Shown here: positions 35,718 through 47,890 of the stretch, piece after piece | Position numbering within the stretch: position 1 is the first letter of the stretch | How the letters are laid out: every line of letters starts with the position of its first letter | DNA from: Ehretia macrophylla | Lineage: Eukaryota; Streptophyta; Magnoliopsida; Boraginales; Ehretiaceae | Assembly (NCBI GenBank): GCA_037974665.1 | Contig: CM075775.1 | Span: forward strand, 68,372,945-68,436,944 | Direction of reading: 5' to 3' | Length of the DNA stretch: 64,000 nt | Notes under the pieces: model-generated | What the model saw: only the letters and a program-made list of their open reading frames with translations | Told to the model about the DNA's origin: nothing | The model's database searches: none | Position numbers and translations under genes: made by a program

Positions 35718-36694
35718 TTTTCAATTTTTTTTGCCTGGTTAGGGTTGCCAAGATACTTTATCCACCAAATCTCTATTACCGAATGCCACGGAACATTGGG
35801 CAATACAACTTCGCTTCACGTAGAGGCCGGGCCCGCAAACCGAGGGCGTAGGTTTGTGACCAGGTCTCCGTCGCTCTGGTGCCCATAACTTTTGATCCGT
35901 AAGGAGTTACGCATCGCACAGCATACCATTGCAAAGCTCTTTGAGAACTCTACGACGGGGGCAGCGAGCTTGCTCGTTGTGTGTCACGCCCCAACCCCGC
36001 CTATAAGGTTAGACTAGGGTGTGAACTAACATTCAAGTAATATCATGTACTTAGCTGTTTACGAAGATTAACACCTAATGATTTAGTCTAAACTCCAAAG
36101 TTCTTCCGGAAAACCGGCAGCATAACGGCTGTAATTGGCCATTTGGTTCAACCTAATTTTCTAATCGCCTCAAAGTTTACCGTCTCAAATTCATTTCCAA
36201 CTAAGATTACTAATTTACCATCGATTAGATTGCCTATTGGTTATTTCGACGTCCCGTTTGGTTTATAGCCTAGCATGATACTATGTCTCGTTGTTTATTT
36301 TTCCTCGTTACAATATACCTGTTGATCTTAGCTCAATAGCAAGTACCTGTTAAGATTGGATAAGTTCATTTACTTAGATCTTAACTAAAGCGTCATAACC
36401 TAAGATAGATACTATCGGTGATAAAAGCAAATGATCACAGTAGTGTTATGTCTAGCATCAGTCTACTTAATATAAGTACAAGCCAAAATTAGACCCCAAA
36501 TTACAACGGGGGTCTTTTACATTAGCAACAACAAGCAACATAAAATAAATGGTCTTCAAGCAGCACAAAGTACACAAGTAGTCACGTTCAAGCAAAACAA
36601 CAATGACAGGCAATCACTCCAGGGGTTCATCATTAGGTACATTGTCCTCGGGTTCCTGTACCTGTTCTTCTTCACCTGAGATGATAAAAGAGGG

Positions 36695-36712
36695 TGAGTC
36701 CTTATGAACTCA
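36695..36712 (-). other. LTR hairpin, family C (chromovirus)
   Basis: TGAGT (36695-36699) pairs with ACTCA (36708-36712) around 8 bases, next to GCGAGGG on the + strand. In sense direction it is followed by CTCTTTTATCATCTCAG/G (CAG at 36676-36678), a 3' splice-site-like string. The right-LTR copy is at 50000-50017. It sits in the same relative place as the family A and B hairpins but with a shorter stem. Confidence 0.65.
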
Positions 36713-38759
36713 GCGAGGGAACGAGAAATAAGTTTTGAAACTCATTTTCTAGTTAAACTTATGAAAATCCCTTTCTCAAACATGAATTCAACAGAAATAC
36801 AAGTACAGAAATAGGAATACCGGTCTTTCCTCCCCGAGGTTCTCTAGGAACCAAGCGAGAGTACTTATACACATATTAAAAAGGATACAGTGAGCTTTTG
36901 CTCTCAGATCAGTTGTTGCGCCCGACTTCAAATCATCCCCCAAACACGCCAGGTGGGTGTACTCCGGATGTACCCCAAAATCCTATGACCCAACTCTCCG
37001 AGGAAGTCTAGCCCCCAAGCGAGAGAGGGAATGGGACTATGGTAGTCACGGGAGCACCGGCAAGCCTGACGCCGCCCGGTGTGCGTGATCGCTACCATGC
37101 CAACAGGAAAGGTTGCAACCTTGTATGCAATGCACATTCATGACAGGTAATATATCACAGTAGGAGGACAACAAAGTAGGTTGCCTCCGGACAGTCATAA
37201 GATTACACATTGACAGGCAAACAAGCAGGACACGATAAGACAGGAAATTTCACTTGAAAGGCATATAGAGTTATATGAAAATTAAACGGGCAGCCATGTA
37301 ACACATGTAAAACAGGAGATATAACTCATTAAGAAGCCCACGTAATCAAGTGATAAGATTATTCAACATGCAGTGAAATTAACATGGGTTCGGTAGGAAG
37401 AAAAGCTTATTTGACAACATGCCATGGTCAAATTCACATTTGAAATTATAAAACATTTACGGGCAGCCCACTAAGCATATAATTTCCACACAATAACCAA
37501 AAGATCAACACTTAGCAAAACTACCTAGTCATTAGGGTTTCCATTTCATGCTTAATTGTGTGATTAAAACCCTAAGTCAACTCAAAATCATTCTCAATTC
37601 ATGCATCATTCAATTCAAGCATCCTCAAGTACTCAAAACAGTCCTCATAACATCCCAACACCATATTTCCACACAATTAGAACCACAAGAGAGGTTACAA
37701 CAATTTTTCCAAGCACGTAGCTAAATGAAACCTTTACTGCAATAGGCTGTTTTCCCACAATCAATAGGACAATCAAACAATCTCCAAATTCAGTGAATAA
37801 GATGTCAAATTAAAGCTTAAGAAGTTAACTAAAATCAGAAACAAGCCTTGCATCAATTGGAGTTCAAAATCATTAGTTATAGCCGAAACAGTGAGGTAGC
37901 ACAAAACTGTGCAGATTTGCAAACTTTTCAGAAATTTACGTTTTTGAGGTCCTTAGGGTCAGTTTTAGCTTTGGTACATTTCTGAAAAAATTGTCCAGAA
38001 CTGAAAAATCTAGCAGCACAACAAATTTCATGTATTTTGGACATCAGTTGCTAAGTCAAATATGGTTCGTTGCACAAGGTCAGTGCATCTGCCAAAACCT
38101 GCTTCATTTTTCAAGATTTCCAGATTTGGTCACATTTTAAAGATTTGCCATTTTGAGGACCTTAGAGTCAAAATTACCTTCGTCCTATTTCTGGTAAAAA
38201 ATTTCAAAACTGTCCAAAATGGTCACCTACTAATTTTCAAGCATTTTCAACTTCATTTGCTTAGCCAAACTTACCTCGAACAGACTGGTCAGAGAGCTGT
38301 CAACAATTTCGACTTCACCTAGCATCATTTTCAAGCCAAGATCTTGCCATGCATGGTTGTTTAAGCTTATGAACGACCATATATCTCAAGTACAGAAGAA
38401 AATACACACATTCATGAGCATGCATGTGAAATTTTGAAGAGTTTTCAAAAGGTTTTAACCCTCACCTTAGCAATCAACCACAAAAATGCTCAAAACCTTT
38501 GTTGATGCACAACCTTCTCCTTCTCCTTGCTTAGGTGACAACCCAACCAGCTTTTCTCTATTTTTCCTAGCTTAGTGATCAAACTCTTAGTGCATGCATG
38601 TAGTTAGGACTTGAAGAAAAGAAATGGAAGCTTAGTAACTCACCTAGGCCGAAAATGGAGCTTCAATGCACATGCATGAGGATTTTTGAACTCTAGCTAG
38701 CTTGCTTCGACTTTCTTGATGGCTACTTGACTTGATTTTCTATGTTGTGAGGGAGAGAA

Positions 38760-41040
38760 TGTCACGCCCCGACCCGACCCCGCAAAAGGCCAATCCCGGA
38801 CCCGACACACAGACGGAGTCTCCTCTGTAGCGCGGACGATCCGAAAACCCTAAAAACAATATAATACTTGCGAAAGCTATAAAATAATCAAAACAAGCCA
38901 ACTTTCTATAAAACATACATTTCTTATTATCCAACTTTCCAAACCAAAAATGCCATGCATACTACACAAGTACTTATGCCACTAAACCATTAGCCATTAG
39001 CATGCATTTCTTCACTAGTCATCAGGGTACAAGTTACAACATTACAACTTTAATCCATTACAACATAAGACCATTAAAGGTCTCAACTAGAAAATATATA
39101 CAAGGCTACAAGCCTCAAAATTAAGCGTCCTTCACGCAATATACATAACAAACAAGGTTTGCACAAAACTGGTAACCAACCACCAGCAAAGCAGAGAAGT
39201 GCTATCACGGAAACGCCTCCACCTGCTCCTCCTCCTCAATTACCTCGAGAGGGTCTGCCTCAACTACTCCTGTAAAAACATAGTATAGAGAGGAATGAGC
39301 AAAAACTATTGCTTAGCGAGGGCAATTGGTCTCAAGGACGGAGATGAGAGGAGTATGCAATGCAATTAGCCAAGCAATACATACAAATCATATAAAGATA
39401 CAACCAAAGCCAACAATAAAGCAAGGCAAGTATTTAAAGCTGCAAACACTCATTCAAAGGATACGATACTCTTTTCACGAACAACTTTCAACCACGAATT
39501 CGATGACGACGCGCCGGCCCAAACCACCTTATAACACCAGTTTGGAATACCCCGGAAGTATCCATCAACCTACCACCCAAATCCCCCTGGGAGGCAACCC
39601 AAGCGAGAAAGGGAATAGCAGCGGAGCTAGAGCAACCAACACTGGCAACCCAAGGCTACCCAGAGAGGCCCATCACTCACGCGCGAGACACTATGCAATG
39701 CAAGACTCGATACAAGACGATAAACAAGCGATAAAACCACACGTGGGAGAATAACAAAGTAGGTTACTCTCGCACGCAATAGCAGCAATTTGATAAGCAA
39801 TTCAATCCAAAACAACTCAAACAAGTAATTCAAGTAATTCTAAGCATTCTATAAGCATAAAGACAAGAAAACACACAAAAACACAAATCGGCCCCAACTA
39901 TCAAAGCACTACCATTTCCAAACGAGCCACGGGTTCTGGAAACCGACTTTGCCAACTCTCCTAGGTCACCATAAGGCACGTCTAAAGACCCCGAAACCTT
40001 ACTTTACCCTAGAACTCGCGCAAAGCCCCGATTTCCCCCTTTCTCGTTTGAACTACAACTATATCAACCAAACACCCAACCAACGCCATAATCGCACCAA
40101 AAGTGCTTCCATGGCTTCCCGAAGCAATGCCAACACGCAAAATGAGAAAATGCCAAAGTCGACCTAAACGACCCCGACTTTCCCAAAGGCTTAATTCTCG
40201 TTTTTTCCTCTACGCAACCCAAACAAACCACACATTTTAGCATTCTAGCATACCTAGCACGTTTCTACATCAACGGAAAGCATAACAGCGCGACTTCAAC
40301 GTTTCAAGGTTTTACTATTCACAAAACACTATTCATTTCACAATTCAAGTTGCAATCACAACATTTAACCGCAGAAAATGTTACAAAGCTATAAATACAT
40401 GTTCTACAAATGCTAAGGAACATTCTAGAAGCATCAAATCGCTTTAAATAACGATCTACGGATAAATCTAAAAATTGACAAAGTTAACAAACACAACGTA
40501 TAAATGCGCAAATAACATGCTTCCCTCACCTTAGGTACTCCTAGTCGCTAGGAAAACAACGTTGGTTGCCTTGGAAACCACCCCGCACGAGCTCTCGCGA
40601 AGATTGATCGATTGGAAGTTGAAAGGTTTTTTTTTTTCCTCTCTAAAGCTCTCGGCCTGCACTGACTGTTTGCTGCTGTTTTTCTTCTTATTTTGCTTAG
40701 TTAATTGCTTAATTAAGTAACAAAAGGTCAAAGGTCAAAGGTCAAGGTCAACAACTTAAAAAAACTTGGTCAAAGGCCCCTATTTTGAGCGTTTTAAAGC
40801 CGTTTCAGCTAAGGTAAGATCAATTAAAGCTAGCAACATTTAAAATATACAATTTAAGTCATCTAAATACTAGTTTCACTATTTGCTGAGGACTAGAAAT
40901 CGTTATCTAGCTATCGCTCCTTAAATGCTATGCACGTTGCGTCGGCGAGAATGTAACAATTAATTCACAAAGAATTTAAGGAAATATAATTTTCAAAATA
41001 ATAAACAAAGAAAATTCACATTCCGGGCTCAGGTATTACA
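38760..41040 (-). mobile_element. Nested solo LTR, family B
   Basis: 2,281 bp, TGTCACGCCCC...GGTATTACA, inserted in the left LTR of the chromovirus. The flanks are GAGAA and AAGAA, a 5-bp target duplication with one mismatch. The empty site GGGAGAGAAGCTATGG is seen in the right LTR near 52060. A solo LTR arises when recombination between two LTRs removes the internal region. It shares the conserved core (39508-39718) and hairpin position with family A LTRs and, like them, lies in minus orientation. Confidence 0.92.
39296..39315 (-). other. LTR hairpin, family B
   Basis: TGAGCAA (39296-39302) pairs with TTGCTTA (39309-39315) around 6 bases, with one pair that would be a G-U wobble on one strand. 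The + strand continues GCGAGGG. In sense direction TGTTTTTACAG/G follows (CAG at 39270-39272). The stem sequence differs from family A, but the position and flanks match. Confidence 0.65.
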
Positions 41041-41831
41041 AAGAAGCTATGGAGGTAGCAATGTGCAGCTAGGGCCGAGAGAAAGAGAGAAGTGAGAGGG
41101 AATTAAGAGAAAGAAAGAGAAATAAAAGAGAAGTGAATGTTTTGAGCACTTGGTCGGCTATTGCTTTGCAAATTCTGATTTTTTGTGTTGTCTTTAGTGT
41201 GATGTTTGAATTGTTAGTTGAGAATGGTGATGTAGCCGAGATGGTGGCTTAGTGTTTAGCAAAGTGTGGCTTTGATGTAAATAAAAGGTATGACAATGTG
41301 AAGATTTGTCTCAAGCATGCATGAATAAATTATGTTGCTCAAATTTTTCTCTCAAGAACATGGTGTGGTCGGCCAAGGGCTTGCAATTGCTGAAAATTCA
41401 GATTCTATTTAATGCATTTTAGATTATAATAAGGGTGAAATTTGAGGTGCATTGGTTTTGGGTGAGAATAAAGAATAAGGAATGTTTTGTTTTTAGTAAA
41501 TTTTTGTCTTCTAGTGAATTGGTTTAAGATTATTATATTGATAGTGGACTTTGTAGGATTGTTTAATAGTCTAGTGCTTTGTGAAAGATGCTTTCTTGAT
41601 TAGCGCGAAGGCACGCTTTCCTAGGTCTAGGCACGCACTACGAGGTAGGACACGAACTACGAGACGAACGCACGTTTTTCAAGTAATTGCACGCAACCCT
41701 AAATGAATGCACGTAATTCAATGCATGGCACATAAAATGAACACAATTCTTAAACCTAGGTCATGGCACGTAAATCTAGGTTAGGACACACGAAGCTAGG
41801 TTTCGTACGCAAATCGGGGTCGGGCCTCACA

Positions 41832-41844
41832 TCCTCCCCTCCTT
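41832..41844 (-). other. Polypurine tract of the chromovirus
   Basis: Reads AAGGAGGGGAGGA on the minus strand, directly before the 3' LTR. GAATTTC (41849-41855) and GAAATTC (41861-41867) form a 7-bp hairpin just upstream in sense direction. Confidence 0.85.
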
Positions 41845-42567
41845 AAAAGAATTTCGTCCCGAAATTCAATATTACCTTGAAACAATGCTAGATGCTGCTG
41901 CTCCATCTGGTCTCGCCTTTCCCACGTTGCTTCTTCGACTCCATGATGATCCCACAACACTTTCACCATAGGTATAGTTCTGTTGCGCAACTTCCGATCC
42001 TGCTGGTCTAGGATCCGAATGGGCTTCTCCTCATAGAACAAGTTCTCCCGAAGCTGCAACGGCTCTGGCTCCAAGATATGCGACGGGTCAGGATGATACT
42101 TCCGCAGCATCGAAACATGAAAGACGTCATGAACATTGGAGAGGTTCTGGGGTAGTGCTAGGCGATACGCCAACTTGCCAACCTTCTCAACTATCTCAAA
42201 TGGTCCTACAAATCTCGAGCTCAATTTTCCACCCTTGCCATGCTTAATCAGTCCCTTCCGGGGTGATATCTTCAAGAACACCTTGTCGCCAACCTCAAAC
42301 TCGAGACTCCGTCTCCGTTGGTCTGCATAACTTTTCTGCCTACTCTGGGCGGTAAGCATCTGTTTCCGGATGAGGTGGATGTTATCAACAGTCTTCATCA
42401 GTTCAGGTAAAAGGGTCGGGTCAAAAGTCTTCGTCTCACCTACTTCATCCCAATAGATTGGGGATCGACACTTATGTCCATACAGTGCCTCAAAAGGGGC
42501 CATCCCGATCGTGGCCTGATAACTATTGTTGTAGGCGAACTCCGCTAGAGATAGATCTCTCCTAGCC
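41832..42567 (-). pseudogene. Chromovirus pol: integrase C-terminus and chromodomain
   Basis: Open from about 42560 down into the LTR. Counting from the Met at 42503, the protein shows the MAPFEALYG motif (1-9), a basic linker, the GPF motif of the GPY/F module (100-102) and a chromodomain (about 161-207, ending in ATWER). Chromodomains of this kind are thought to steer integration to particular chromatin. The frame differs from that of the upstream integrase: a frameshift near 42560, next to a TAG at 42562-42564, disconnects it. The open frame runs through the polypurine tract into the LTR. Confidence 0.88.
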
Positions 42568-42708
42568 TTTCCCGAAGTCTAACACACATGCCCTCAGCAT
42601 ATCCTCAAAAATCTGAATAGTTCTCTCCGATTGACCATCCGTTTGAGGGTGATAAGCCGTGCTAAAATTCAATTTCGTCCCAAAAGCTTCTTGCAATCTC
42701 TTCCAAAA

Positions 42709-43866
42709 TCAGGAAGTAAAACGAGGATCCCTATCCGATACAATACTCACAGGCATCCCGTGCAATCTTACAATCTCCGCCACATACATATCTCCCAGTT
42801 TCTCAGGACTATCCTCTTTGTTCATCGGTAAGAAATGCGCCGACTTAGTCAATCTATCCACTATAACCCAAACGGCGTCACAACCCTTTTGTGATCTGGG
42901 CAAGTCCATAACAAAATTCATAGTTATATGTTCCCATTTCCATTGAGGAATCTCCAACGGCTGAAGTAAACCTGCTGGTCGTTGATGTTCTGCTTTGACT
43001 CTTTGGCAAGTCAAAGACCGTGCTACAAACTCTGCAATTTCTCTTTTCATGTTATTCCACCAGTAGTGTTGCTTCAAATCCCGATACATCTTTGTTCCGC
43101 CGGGGTGAATAGTATATCTTGAATTATGCGCTTCATCAAGAATCTTCTTTTTCATCTTTGGCTCATTGGGAACACAAACCCGGCTCCTAAACCTCCAAAC
43201 ACCATCATCATGAAACTTGAAATCTGCATTGCTTTCTTTAATCTTCTGAAATTGTTGGTCCTTCTGTTGAGCCTCTCGCAACTCAGACAACAACGTCGAT
43301 TGAACTTGGGTAGTGGCAAAAAGTAATCCCTTCTGAGTCAATTGTGGTTTCCACAGAAACGCTTCCTCCAACAACTCCTGCATCTTGACTTCCAGTTTTG
43401 CCATGCTTGCTTTTCTGCTTAAGGCATCTACAACTACATTCGCTTTATCGGGCACATAATTGATTGAGCAGTTATAATCATCCAAAAGCTCCATCCACCG
43501 CCTTTGCCTCATATTCAACTCCTTTTGAGAGAACAAGTATTTCAAGCTCTTATGATCAGTAAATACTTCAAACTTGTTACCCCACAGATAATGCCTCCAT
43601 TTCTTGAGTGCAAACACAATAGCCGCTAACTCCAAATCATGTGTCGGGTAATTCATCTCATACGGCTTTGGTTTCCTAGAAGCATATGCAATCACTCTTC
43701 CATTTTGCATCAATACACATCCCAGTCCTTCTTTCGAAGCATCGCTATAGATTACAAAACCTTGACTCCCTTCAGGCAATGCAAGAACTGGTGCGGTAGT
43801 CAATCTTTTCTTCAATTCTTGAAAGCTGCTCTCACACTTATCATCCCACACGAACTTGGTTTTCTT
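42709..43866 (-). pseudogene. Chromovirus pol: RNase H and integrase (zinc finger and core), inactivated
   Basis: A 380-codon stretch from the Met at 43851. RNase H: D37 (YSDAS), E74 and D99 (TDH) are present. The integrase zinc finger keeps H242, H249 and C282, but the first Cys is Ser (S279). In the catalytic core the first Asp of the expected MDF motif is Asn (N312, MNF), while D373 (SDRD) remains. An in-frame TAA at 43867-43869 separates it from reverse transcriptase, and a TGA at 42709-42711 (likely from CGA) ends it before the catalytic Glu region; the [10 protein letters not shown] motif is readable after that stop. Integration activity would be lost. Confidence 0.92.
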
Positions 43867-44712
43867 TTAAGTGAGCTTTGTAAGTGGTCCTGCAATCTTA
43901 GAGAAATCCTTCACAAACCTCCGATAATAGCCGGCTAGACCAAGAAAACTCCGAACCTCCGTAACATTTTCTGGCTTCTTCCAAGACATCACTGCATCGA
44001 TCTTTGCTGGATCTACCGCTATTCCCTCTTGGGATATGATATGCCCCAAAAATGCAATCTGCTGCAACCAAAATTCACACTTGCTAAACTTTGCATACAA
44101 TTGGTGCTCTCGAAGTTTCTGCAGTACCAACTGCAGATGTTGCTCATGCTCCTCTTCCGATTTTGAGTATACCAAAATATCATCAATGAAGATCACCACA
44201 AACTGGTCCAAGTAGGGTTGAAACACCCTATGCATCAAATCCATAAAAGCTGCAGGGGCATTAATTAGTCCAAAAGGCATCACCACATATTCATAATGCC
44301 CATATCTCGTCCTGAAAGCCGTTTTAGGCACATCTTCCTTCTTGATCCGCAACTGATAATATCCTTGCCTCAAGTCGAGTTTCGAATACACTTTGGCTCC
44401 TTGCAGTTGATCAAATAACTCGTCAATCAGGGGAAGTGGGTATTTATTCTTGACAGTCACTTGGTTCAATCCTCGGTAGTCAATGCATAGCCTCAACGTT
44501 CCGTCTTTCTTCTTTACGAAAAGAACTGGCGCACCCCACGGTGAAGAACTCGGTTGAACAAACCCCTTCTTCAGCAATCCTTGCAATTGGTCTTTCAATT
44601 CTTGTAGCTCGGCCGGTGCCATACGATAGGGAGCTTTAGATATCGGTTGGGCGCTAGGCAGCAACTCTATAACAAACTCGATCTCCCGATTCAGGGGTAA
44701 ACTGGGTAATTC
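43867..44712 (-). pseudogene. Chromovirus pol: reverse transcriptase
   Basis: The best preserved domain, 265 codons from the Met at 44664. It has PISKAPYRM, the LDLRQGYYQ block with catalytic D97, the MPFGL motif and the FIDD box with D161 and D162. It copies element RNA into DNA. The domain itself looks intact, but the frame is shifted from protease near 44715 and stops at 43867-43869 just after the connection (GPLTKLT). Confidence 0.93.
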
Positions 44713-45200
44713 TTATGGAACACATCTGCATAGTCTTTTATCACAGGCATCTCCTCCAATTTAGCTTTATCCGACGGCTTGTTGATAAGGTAAGCCAAGT
44801 ATCCACTGCACCCTTTCCTCAAGGACTTCACTGCTTTTGTAGATGAAATGATGGAACTCCCGGTGAAATCTCTTCGACCCAAAATTTCCAGTATTGGTTG
44901 ATCAGGTACCCAGAACGTTATAATCTTTGCCCGGCAATCCAGTTGGACATGATGTTTTGCCAGCCAGTCCATCCCTAAAATGACCTCATAGTCTCGAAAA
45001 GGTAATACAATAAGATTGGTTGAGAATTCCCTATCCTTAATTTGGATTTTACATGCTTTACAAGCTGAACTAGTTACAAGTTTAGAACCCATTGGAGTAC
45101 CAACTTCTACTTCATATGGCAAACATACAACTTTCAATTTTACACGCTCCACACATAAGGGATTAATAAATGAATGAGTAGCACCCGGATTAATTAACAC
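44691..45200 (-). pseudogene. Chromovirus aspartic protease, active site lost
   Basis: The protein region begins MLINPGATHSFI, where family members read LIDSGATHSFI: the catalytic Asp is Asn and the next residue Pro. The second conserved part, VILGMDWLAKH, is present. It would cut the gag-pol polyprotein. It is in frame with gag, but stops separate them (45603-45605 and 45363-45365). Its end is frameshifted near 44715 before reverse transcriptase. Confidence 0.9.
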
Positions 45201-45365
45201 CTTAATAGGTTGATTCAGTATGAAGAATGTACCTTCAACAACAGCGGTCTCATCTGGAATCTCCTCGCACTCGATAGCATAGGCTCGAGCCTGGACCCTA
45301 GGAACTGGAGTCTTGCCTCTACCGGCTGGTTTACCCTGATTATGCCCTGCCTGACGTTTAGGTCA

Positions 45366-45873
45366 ATCCTTGATCTGATGCTGATCACTGCCGTACCTCA
45401 TACATCGTCCCAACTTCCTCCAACACTGGGCCTCGGTATGCCCCTTCCTGTCACAATATGAACAGCTGACGGACTGAGTAGCAGGTGAACTACCTGTGGA
45501 TCCGCGGGCAGAAGAGGCTGATGACGCTTTCGTCGGGCCACGGTTATTCCCTGGTCTGTTCTGGCTCTGGCCCTGACTGCGACTCTGACTCTGAAATTTC
45601 CTCTACTGACTTGGAGGCTGGTATGGTTTCTTGTTGGGCTGACTCGAACCGGCTCCATCTAGTTTCCTCTTCTCAACTCGAGAGGCAGCAGCAAAGAGGG
45701 TAGAGTAAGTAGCGAAGTCATGAGAAGCTAACTGGTCCGGAATTTCTGGCCTCAATCCAATAGTAAATTTCCACATTTTTGCCTCCGGAGTACAAACCAT
45801 ATATTGAGCATAACGGGACAGTCGGTCAAAACGAGCCTCGTACTGGGCCACCGTCATATTACCCTGGGTCAAG
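45366..45873 (-). pseudogene. Chromovirus gag, 3' part with zinc knuckle
   Basis: Continues gag beyond the nested solo LTR: the TVAQYEARFDRLSRYA segment is typical of the retrotransposon gag domain. A TAG stop lies at 45603-45605. Reading on in the same frame gives a CX2CX4HX4C zinc knuckle at 45423-45464 (CSYCDRKGHTEAQC), which binds element RNA, and then a TGA at 45363-45365. Confidence 0.9.
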
Positions 45874-47150
45874 TGTGATACCCCGAACCTGGCATGTATT
45901 CAATAGCATTTAAAGTTCATTTAAATTGCATTTTATTGACCTTTCACCTTCTTTGACCAAACTAGTTGACTTTTCATCTACATTGACCAACTAGGACAAG
46001 GTTGGAATTTTTGAAATGTTTAATAAAAGGCAAACTTGGGATTAGAAATAAAAAAATGCAATGTTAAGTTAGTCAAATTTTGGGTCAATTTTGGAATTAA
46101 ATCTGAACCAATTGGGGAAGATTTAGGTAGCAAATTATATATGGTTGGAAAGCTCTATGAGTCTAGTTTCTGAGGCTTCAAACCGTTCGTGAATTGGAGT
46201 TTTCTAGAAGAAGTTATGGCCGTTTTCGTAAGGTCACGTATAGCTGTTTTGGTTTAGCGGGTTGACCGAATCTTTGACCTTTGACTTCTTGTCATTTTTT
46301 TTCCTAAATAAGCAGAATGCAAATGAAAAAACAGAGAAGAAAGGCTTGAAGCCATGAGGAAAAGAAAGAGAAAAAGAAAGAAAAAAATTTCAAAACAAAT
46401 CATCAAATCTTCGCGTGAGCTTGCACGGGGTGGTTTTCGAGGCATCCTACGAGGTTTCCCTAGCGTCTAGGAGCGTCTAAGGTGAGGGTTTCATCATTAT
46501 TTGTGCATTTGAAAATGTTGAACATAAACTTTAATTTTTGTGATTTAATCGTAGGTTGTTATTCTGTCCGTTTCATTGCTTAAAGTATGTTCCCTAGCAA
46601 TCGTAGAACACGTATTTATAGCTTTTTAACATTTTCTGCGGTTGAATATTGAAATTGAAATATAAATTGTTAGTTGAATAGTATTTTATGAATAGTAAAC
46701 CCTTGAAATGATAAAGTTGCGTTGTTATGTTGTCTGTTGATGTGAAAAGGTGCTAGGTATGCTAGAATGCCTAAATGCATGATTTGTTTAGGTTGCGTAA
46801 TGGAAAAAATGAGAAAAACGCCTTGGTGAAAGTCGGGGTCGTTTAGGTCAAATTTAGCGTTTTCTCGTTTTGCGTGATGGCATTGTTTCGGGAGGCCATG
46901 GAAGCACTTTTGGTGCGATTATGGCGTTGGTTGGGTGTTTCGTTAGTATAGTTGTAGTTCAAACGAGCAAAGGGGAAAATCGGGACTTTGCGTGAATTCC
47001 AAGGTTAAGTAGGGTTTCAGGGTCTTTAGACGTGCCTTATAGTAACCTAGAAGGATTGGTGAAGTCGGTTTCCAAAACTCGTGGCTCGTTTGAAAGTAGT
47101 AGAGTTTGGTAAGTTGGGGTCATTTTCATGATTTTGTGTGTTTTCATAGA

Positions 47151-47230
47151 ATATTGCTTATAGAATGCTTATATTGCTTATAGAATGCTTATGGTGCCTA
47201 TAGAATGCTTATAATGCCTATAGAATACTT
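47151..47230 (+). repeat. 20-bp minisatellite in the nested solo LTR
   Basis: Four tandem copies of a 20-bp unit resembling ATATTGCTTATAGAATGCTT: two identical and two with a few changes. Such a run is not obvious in the other family A LTRs, so it looks like a local slippage expansion. Confidence 0.8.
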
Positions 47231-47865
47231 GTTATTGCTTGATAATGTTAGTTGGTGTTGTTCTTGTTACTTGTTTGATTGTAAATGCTTGTTAATGCTT
47301 ATTACGCTTGTTAGAGTTGATTATTGATTGAAATGTTTAACAATTGTTGATAATGCTTGATATCTCGTTTATCTCCTCTATTCTGTATTGTTGTGCTATC
47401 GCTCGTTTATTGCCTTGTATCAAGTCTTGCATTGCATAGTGTCCGCGCGTGAGTGATAGGCCTCTCTGGGTAGCCTCGGGTTGCTAGTGTTGGTTGCTCT
47501 AGCTCCGTAGCTATTCCCTCTTCTCGCTTGGGTTGCCTCCCAGGGAGATTTGGGTCGTAGATTGATGGATACTTCCGGGGTATTCCAAACTGGTGTTATA
47601 AGGTGGTTGCGCGCTTATTGTCATCGTTGTCAACATCAAGCTCGAGATTGATGTATCACTCGTGAAATGGTACATTGCTTGTATGAGTGAACCATAGCCT
47701 TCAGAGTGTGGTATAGCTTTGAATGGTTGTGTTAATGCTTTCAGTAATTGCTTATTGTATTGATTGTTTGTCTTGATTGCTTATTTATCAGTTATATTGC
47801 TTAACTGTCTTATTTGCATTGCACGACTTTCTTTCTCTCCAATTCGATATCTGTCTCGCCCTCAC

Positions 47866-47890
47866 TGAGTATACATGTTGTGTATACTCA
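47866..47890 (+). other. LTR hairpin, family A relative (sense on + strand)
   Basis: TGAGTATAC (47866-47874) and GTATACTCA (47882-47890) form a perfect 9-bp stem around a 7-base loop. Downstream in sense direction is CACCACCACATTTCAG/G. Here the sense strand is +, opposite to the other copies, as expected from the inverted LTR. Confidence 0.8.

Larger units (their letters stand above)
25613..35981 (+). repeat. 5S rDNA tandem array, block B (units 28-43)
   Basis: Continuation of block A. 5S starts are 673-677 bp apart, except around truncated copy 35. Spacers have the same layout as block A and no protein gene. The block ends 384 bp after the start of copy 43, where the chromovirus was inserted in the spacer. 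Confidence 0.95.
35982..41831 (-). repeat. Left LTR of the chromovirus (3' LTR in sense), interrupted by a solo LTR
   Basis: About 3,564 bp of LTR, as 35982-38759 and 41041-41831, homologous to 49287-52852. The 38760-41040 insert is absent from the right LTR. It contains the family C hairpin (36695-36712) and the CCAAGCGAGAGAGGGAAT core word (37015-37032). No protein gene is supported. Confidence 0.93.

Noticed and set aside
36928..37137. 69-codon minus-strand ORF (MCIAYKVATFPVGMVAI...), also at 50235-50444
   Set aside because: It is inside both chromovirus LTRs and covers the conserved core word. It has changes between copies and no known domain, so it is more likely non-coding LTR sequence.
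42136..43938. + strand ORFs opposite pol
   Set aside because: Shadows of the chromovirus pol genes on the other strand.
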